A stretch of DNA of 6,032 nt, from the NCBI GenBank assembly GCA_900555525.1, contig USLP01000091.1, positions 1-6,032 of the forward strand, in the 5' to 3' direction. Source of the DNA: an uncultured Eubacteriales bacterium (GTDB lineage: Bacteria > Bacillota > Clostridia > UMGS1840). Made by a program: the position numbers and the translations under genes. This document shows, one piece after another, positions 4,634 to 6,032 of this stretch. The first letter of the stretch is position 1; every line of letters starts with the position of its first letter. Below the pieces are notes generated by a model. The model did no database searches. It had not been told where the DNA came from and saw nothing but the letters and a program-made list of their open reading frames with translations.

Positions 4634-6032
4634 TTATTTCACATCACATTCATCAAGCAGCTTGATAACGCAGTTTATGTTTTCTTTGTTTTTTTCCTTA
4701 AGCTCGCCCAGGCGGTGTACAACCGCTTCGCGGTAGCTTTCGTTTCCGTTTAATATGCGCTGTGATTTTGAGATGAAATTCATAGCCGTAAATTCCAAAA
4801 TTCCGATACAGTTTTCTTCACCGAAATATTTCATTACGCTTTCTACCTTCGGGTCATACGATATACCGAGCGCAGGAACGCCCGCAACAAACGAATATAT
4901 CAGCATATGAAGTCTCATTCCGACAACAAACTGCGAATATTTTGCAATTCCTATGCACATTTCCGCCGAAAGACGTCTGTCGATGCAAACGCTGTTTGTT
5001 GCGTCGGCTATTTTTCGTGAAAATTCGACATCATCGGGGTGCTGAAGCGGTATAAATACAATCTCGCAGCCGGTTTCTCTTTTCAGGCGGTTTGCCGCGC
5101 GTATAAATTCTTCTTCAAAAAGCGGCGCCGCTTTCCACGGGCGCAATGCCACCGCAATGAATTTTTTCCCGAATAAATTGTAGCGGAAAAGCAGTGTTTC
5201 AGTTTCCTCTTTGGAAATTTCTCCTATTCCGATAACAGGGTCGCACGTGACGGAAATTTGAGGATTTATAACGCCGAGCTCCTGTAAAAATTCCTTTGAA
5301 TCGGTTTCTCTTAAAGTTATAATATCCGTTTTGTTAAGCACATTTTTTGCCATTTTGCGGTTTTTCTCTTTTTTTATCGGTCCTATTCCGTTTGCGTACA
5401 GCATAACCTTATTGTTATACGTTTTCGCAAGCATGATAAGAGCCAGATAATACATCAGTGATTTCGTTGACGTCACGTCCTGAACAACGCTTCCGCCGCC
5501 CGAAATGAATACCTTTGACTTTTTCAAGACCTTTATAATCGAGAAAATATTCCATCTGCTCACCGCATTAACGCTGTAAATCGATTTCGCATCGTTCGGA
5601 CGGTTTGACAGTATCGTTATTCCGATATTCGGATTGCAGGAGCGAATTTCTTTTATAATCATTTTCAAAATAGCGTCGTCTCCGCTGTTTGAAAAGCCGT
5701 AGTAGCCCGAAAGCACAATATCGCTGATTTGTATTTCGCTCATTAATTCCGTATAAACCTTTACGGCGTCATCGCACATTCTTTTAAGCGAATAATTTTC
5801 CTTTACAAGCGAGCAAAGCTTTGCGGTTATCTCATCCTTGTCCGATTTTTTTAAGGCGAACGCTTTTATAACGGCATCATATACGAGATTATCGGAAATG
5901 GGAGTTTGCTTTCGGCAGGTGAAATTGCTTTTCATATTTTCCGAAAATGCTTTGGGCGTCAGCACGCCGGCATGACCGTAGCTTCCCGTAAGCACAACAA
6001 GCCTGCCTGCCGTCATAGCCTCCAAAGCGGCT
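4634..6032 (-). CDS. csaB: GT-B glycosyltransferase/CsaB pyruvyl transferase fusion, 5' end missing
   Basis: CsaB transfers pyruvate from phosphoenolpyruvate to a secondary cell-wall polysaccharide, making the ketal that SLH-domain surface proteins bind. The C-terminal 365 or so visible residues form a complete CsaB domain, about the length of Bacillus CsaB. Counting from TTG 6025, its signatures are GYYGFSNSGDDAIL (107-120), SGGGSVVQDVTSTKSL (175-190), NGIGPI (212-217), CDPV (261-264), ALRPWK (293-298), PLQHPDD (326-332) and GMRLHMLIYSFVAGVP (369-384, His373) with GISYDPKVES (387-396). The preceding 97 or so residues do not belong to CsaB. AALEAMTAGRLVVLTG resembles the C-terminal nucleotide-sugar half of GT4-like glycosyltransferases. 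The frame stays open to the window edge, so the TTG at 6025 is not the start. The full protein is probably a two-domain enzyme that adds a sugar and a pyruvate to the same envelope polymer. Confidence 0.9.
   Translation of the reverse strand, partial: AALEAMTAGRLVVLTGSYGHAGVLTPKAFSENMKSNFTCRKQTPISDNLVYDAVIKAFALKKSDKDEITAKLCSLVKENYSLKRMCDDAVKVYTELMSEIQISDIVLSGYYGFSNSGDDAILKMIIKEIRSCNPNIGITILSNRPNDAKSIYSVNAVSRWNIFSIIKVLKKSKVFISGGGSVVQDVTSTKSLMYYLALIMLAKTYNNKVMLYANGIGPIKKEKNRKMAKNVLNKTDIITLRETDSKEFLQELGVINPQISVTCDPVIGIGEISKEETETLLFRYNLFGKKFIAVALRPWKAAPLFEEEFIRAANRLKRETGCEIVFIPLQHPDDVEFSRKIADATNSVCIDRRLSAEMCIGIAKYSQFVVGMRLHMLIYSFVAGVPALGISYDPKVESVMKYFGEENCIGILEFTAMNFISKSQRILNGNESYREAVVHRLGELKEKNKENINCVIKLLDECDVK

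Noticed and set aside
6023..6025. TTG at 6025 as the start of the pyruvyl transferase gene
   Set aside because: The frame is open past it to the window edge, the codon lies inside a glycosyltransferase-like AALEAM motif, and no ribosome binding site can be seen.

Overview
The window looks like chromosomal DNA from a spore-forming, moderately AT-rich Gram-positive bacterium, most likely a member of the Clostridia. The evidence is a SpoIVFA/SpoIVFB-like sporulation gene pair, a CsaB-type pyruvyl transferase (the enzyme that pyruvylates cell-wall polysaccharide for SLH-domain S-layer proteins), strong GGAGG-type ribosome binding sites, and short UTRs with TTG-type -35 boxes. This is inference; there is no rRNA or other definitive marker here.

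Layout. On the minus strand, reading from about 2.5 kb leftward: an M23/LytM membrane protein resembling SpoIVFA (start best placed at 2510), overlapping a site-2 protease resembling SpoIVFB (1906-1112), then phosphofructokinase pfkA (1007-39). pfkA has its own near-consensus vegetative promoter and a hairpin terminator that runs off the left edge. The region 2511-2686 is a divergent intergenic spacer. On the plus strand from 2687 to 4584 is a compact four-gene operon: a small secreted protein with a duplicated nine-residue motif, a short NfeD protein, a paraslipin (SPFH/stomatin family) and a Tic20-like DUF4870 membrane protein. It has an extended -10 promoter and ends in a hairpin at about 4590-4621. 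That hairpin also serves as the terminator of the convergent minus-strand gene (6032-4634). This last gene is cut by the right edge and encodes the tail of a GT-B glycosyltransferase fused to a complete CsaB domain.

How the genes fit together. The SpoIVFA/B pair would act in the membranes around the forespore, where the protease matures pro-sigma-K and its partner anchors or regulates it. NfeD and paraslipin are a well-known pair thought to organise membrane microdomains and membrane-protein quality control. The Tic20-like protein and the small secreted protein share their transcript, so they are candidate accessory parts. The GT-CsaB fusion belongs to cell-envelope polysaccharide synthesis. 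pfkA is a housekeeping glycolytic gene.

The least explained element is the 87-residue secreted protein that opens the NfeD/paraslipin operon. Its two FHDGVYRGE repeats are identical in protein but differ in six of nine codons, which argues for selection on the peptide. No insertion sequence, tRNA, rRNA or CRISPR array was seen. No gene-free stretch exceeds 300 bases.
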